Assembly (NCBI GenBank): GCA_021783135.1
Contig: JAJXUE010000027.1
Span: 1 to 40,814 of the forward strand
DNA from: Bacillota bacterium
GTDB lineage: Bacteria; Bacillota; Desulfitobacteriia; Desulfitobacteriales; JAJXUE01
Direction: 5' to 3'
DNA length: 40,814 nt
A program made the position numbers and the translations under genes. Shown here piece after piece: positions 40,041 through 40,814 of this stretch. Numbering within the stretch: position 1 is the stretch's first letter; each line of letters starts with the position of its first letter. The notes below the pieces were generated by a model. That model had not been told where the DNA came from. It made no database searches and saw only the letters and a list, made by a program, of their open reading frames with translations.

Positions 40041-40583
40041 TTGTTATTTCAAGACGAAGTTTTAGCGGCAATAGAATGTATATTGTTTGTCGCGGGAGAG
40101 CCGTTAACGCTGGAGAGAATTGCCCAGATTGTGGATATTAGCTGCGAGGATGCAGCCGAATTAATTGCAACTCTAGCCCAACAGTATGAGACAGAAAGGC
40201 GTGGAGTCCAATTGGTTGAAGTTGCCGGTGGGTACCAGTTGTGTACTAAGCCGCATCTGTCAATTTATATTGAACGTCTGTACAAGCCGCAGTTTCAAAG
40301 CTTGTCCCAAGCAGCTTTGGAAACTCTGGCCATTATTTCTTATAAACAGCCCGTGACGCGCGGTGAGATTGAACTAATTCGAGGGGTGCAGTCAGATCGC
40401 GCTGTTGCTACCTTGTTGGAAAAGAATCTAATTAAGGAATTAGGCCGCAAAGACTCTCCCGGCAGGCCGGTTTTGTTCGGCACTACCGATCAATTTCTGC
40501 AACACTTTGGCTTGAAAAACCTGGAGGATTTGCCTGCGGCCGAGGAAGTTATCCTGGATAGATCTGACGAACCTGAGCTTTAA
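40041..40583 (+). CDS. scpB: Segregation and condensation protein B
   Basis: This 180-residue protein has two winged-helix domains and binds ScpA as a dimer in the SMC complex. Visible family blocks are AAIECILFVAGEPLTLERIA at the N-terminus, the middle LVEVAGGYQLCTKP, and QAALETLAIISYKQPVTRGEI near 90-115, then RGVQSDRAVATLLEKNLI. TTG is the start, closely coupled to scpA. The stop lies in the loop of the following terminator. Confidence 0.96.
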   Translation: MLFQDEVLAAIECILFVAGEPLTLERIAQIVDISCEDAAELIATLAQQYETERRGVQLVEVAGGYQLCTKPHLSIYIERLYKPQFQSLSQAALETLAIISYKQPVTRGEIELIRGVQSDRAVATLLEKNLIKELGRKDSPGRPVLFGTTDQFLQHFGLKNLEDLPAAEEVILDRSDEPEL

Positions 40584-40605
40584 AAGCCTGGTTCGTATTT
40601 TTTTT
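40567..40605 (+). terminator. Intrinsic terminator of the scpAB operon
   Basis: ACGAACC at 40567-40573 pairs with GGTTCGT at 40590-40596, with further pairing inside, and is followed by a run of eight T residues. It overlaps the last codons and stop of scpB. Confidence 0.88.
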
Positions 40606-40630
40606 GGCTTGTGACACACACTATTACGTA

Positions 40631-40656
40631 GACCAATTAGGAAGACCAATTAGGAA
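40631..40656. repeat. Tandem 13-bp duplication upstream of the DUF2953 gene
   Basis: GACCAATTAGGAA occurs twice in direct succession with no mismatch. It lies between the scpB terminator and the next gene, and may be slippage or an operator pair. Confidence 0.75.
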
Positions 40657-40680
40657 GAGTTCCGTATAGGTGGGATGCTC

Positions 40681-40814
40681 ATGTCGTGGTTAGCTTTCTC
40701 TTGCGCGCTTACTCTTTTTATCTGCCTATTGCTGACTATTCCTTTGCAGTGTAGGATGCGCTATCGACGGGTAAATCAAGATGATGCAATGACAATTGAT
40801 TTAACCGGTTTGTT
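40681..40814 (+). CDS. DUF2953 family protein (5' end only)
   Basis: The frame starts MSWLAFSCALTLFICLLLT, a single N-terminal membrane segment, then continues with IPLQCRMRYRR and DDAMTIDLTGL up to the window edge. A short membrane segment followed by a basic, beta-rich start fits DUF2953, whose gene follows scpB in many Clostridia, often with ytfJ after it. TAGGTGGG precedes the ATG. An ATG six bases earlier is too close to the ribosome site. The identification rests on the first 44 residues and on synteny. Confidence 0.65.
   Translation, partial: MSWLAFSCALTLFICLLLTIPLQCRMRYRRVNQDDAMTIDLTGL

Noticed and set aside
1-40814. CRISPR arrays, tRNA or rRNA genes
   Set aside because: No regularly spaced repeats and no tRNA or rRNA signatures were recognised by eye on either strand.

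Overview
The window looks like a chromosomal contig end from an anaerobic, endospore-forming, Gram-positive bacterium of the Clostridia, most likely Peptococcaceae-like. The reasons are the near-complete spoIIA and spoVA gene sets, spoIIM, spoIIAC (sigF), dacF and an MciZ-like peptide; the absence of spoVAA and spoVAB; a three-subunit 2-oxoacid:ferredoxin oxidoreductase; 2-hydroxyacyl-CoA dehydratase-type activase genes; and multiheme c-type cytochromes of the kind found in metal-reducing Firmicutes. The lineage is an inference; no rRNA is present. Start codons are often TTG or GTG, with strong Shine-Dalgarno (SD) sequences.

Layout. 1-1.6 kb: end of a 2-oxoacid oxidoreductase operon (the first ~75 bases are G-rich and look like an assembly artefact). 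1.7-5.8 kb: a membrane GAF-GGDEF diguanylate cyclase, an M20 tripeptidase-like enzyme, a minus-strand 40-codon MciZ-like gene, and an endonuclease Q-like PHP protein. 5.9-12.5 kb: spoIIM, ald, a YqzK-like protein, xerD, deoB, a purine nucleoside phosphorylase and pdp; most of this order is the same in Bacillus. 12.6-22.6 kb: an accessory island of cytochrome genes, with a 12-heme NapC/NirT-like protein, a membrane TPR protein, a membrane NHL beta-propeller, a secreted 6-heme cytochrome, a convergent 1196-residue Ig-repeat cytochrome with nine heme sites, and a CoA-binding protein. 22.6-31 kb: dacF, an inverted spoIIA operon (spoIIAA-spoIIAB-sigF), an LCP protein, a small membrane protein, dodecin, then spoVAC-spoVAD-spoVAE-(spoVAEA remnant)-spoVAF. 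31-34 kb: three overlapping CoA-dehydratase activase-family genes. 34.1-35.9 kb: a lysine riboswitch with terminator, then lysA. 36-40.8 kb: a DHH-CBS-CCA nucleotidyltransferase, an M50 protease, scpA, scpB and the start of a DUF2953 gene.

How it works together. The cytochrome island encodes about 27 heme-binding sites over three proteins plus two membrane-anchored scaffold-type proteins, and is plausibly a quinol-to-cell-surface electron conduit. It sits between pdp and dacF, genes that are close together in other spore formers. The giant cytochrome has its own promoter and a leader carrying an intrinsic terminator, overlapped by a two-part sequence element that recurs with identical spacing beyond the 3' end of the same gene. 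This is the strongest candidate for an undescribed regulatory or mobile element here. Other points of note are the spoVAEA minigene, which appears to join the two ends of the normal protein in frame, and the MciZ-like peptide gene beside spoIIM.
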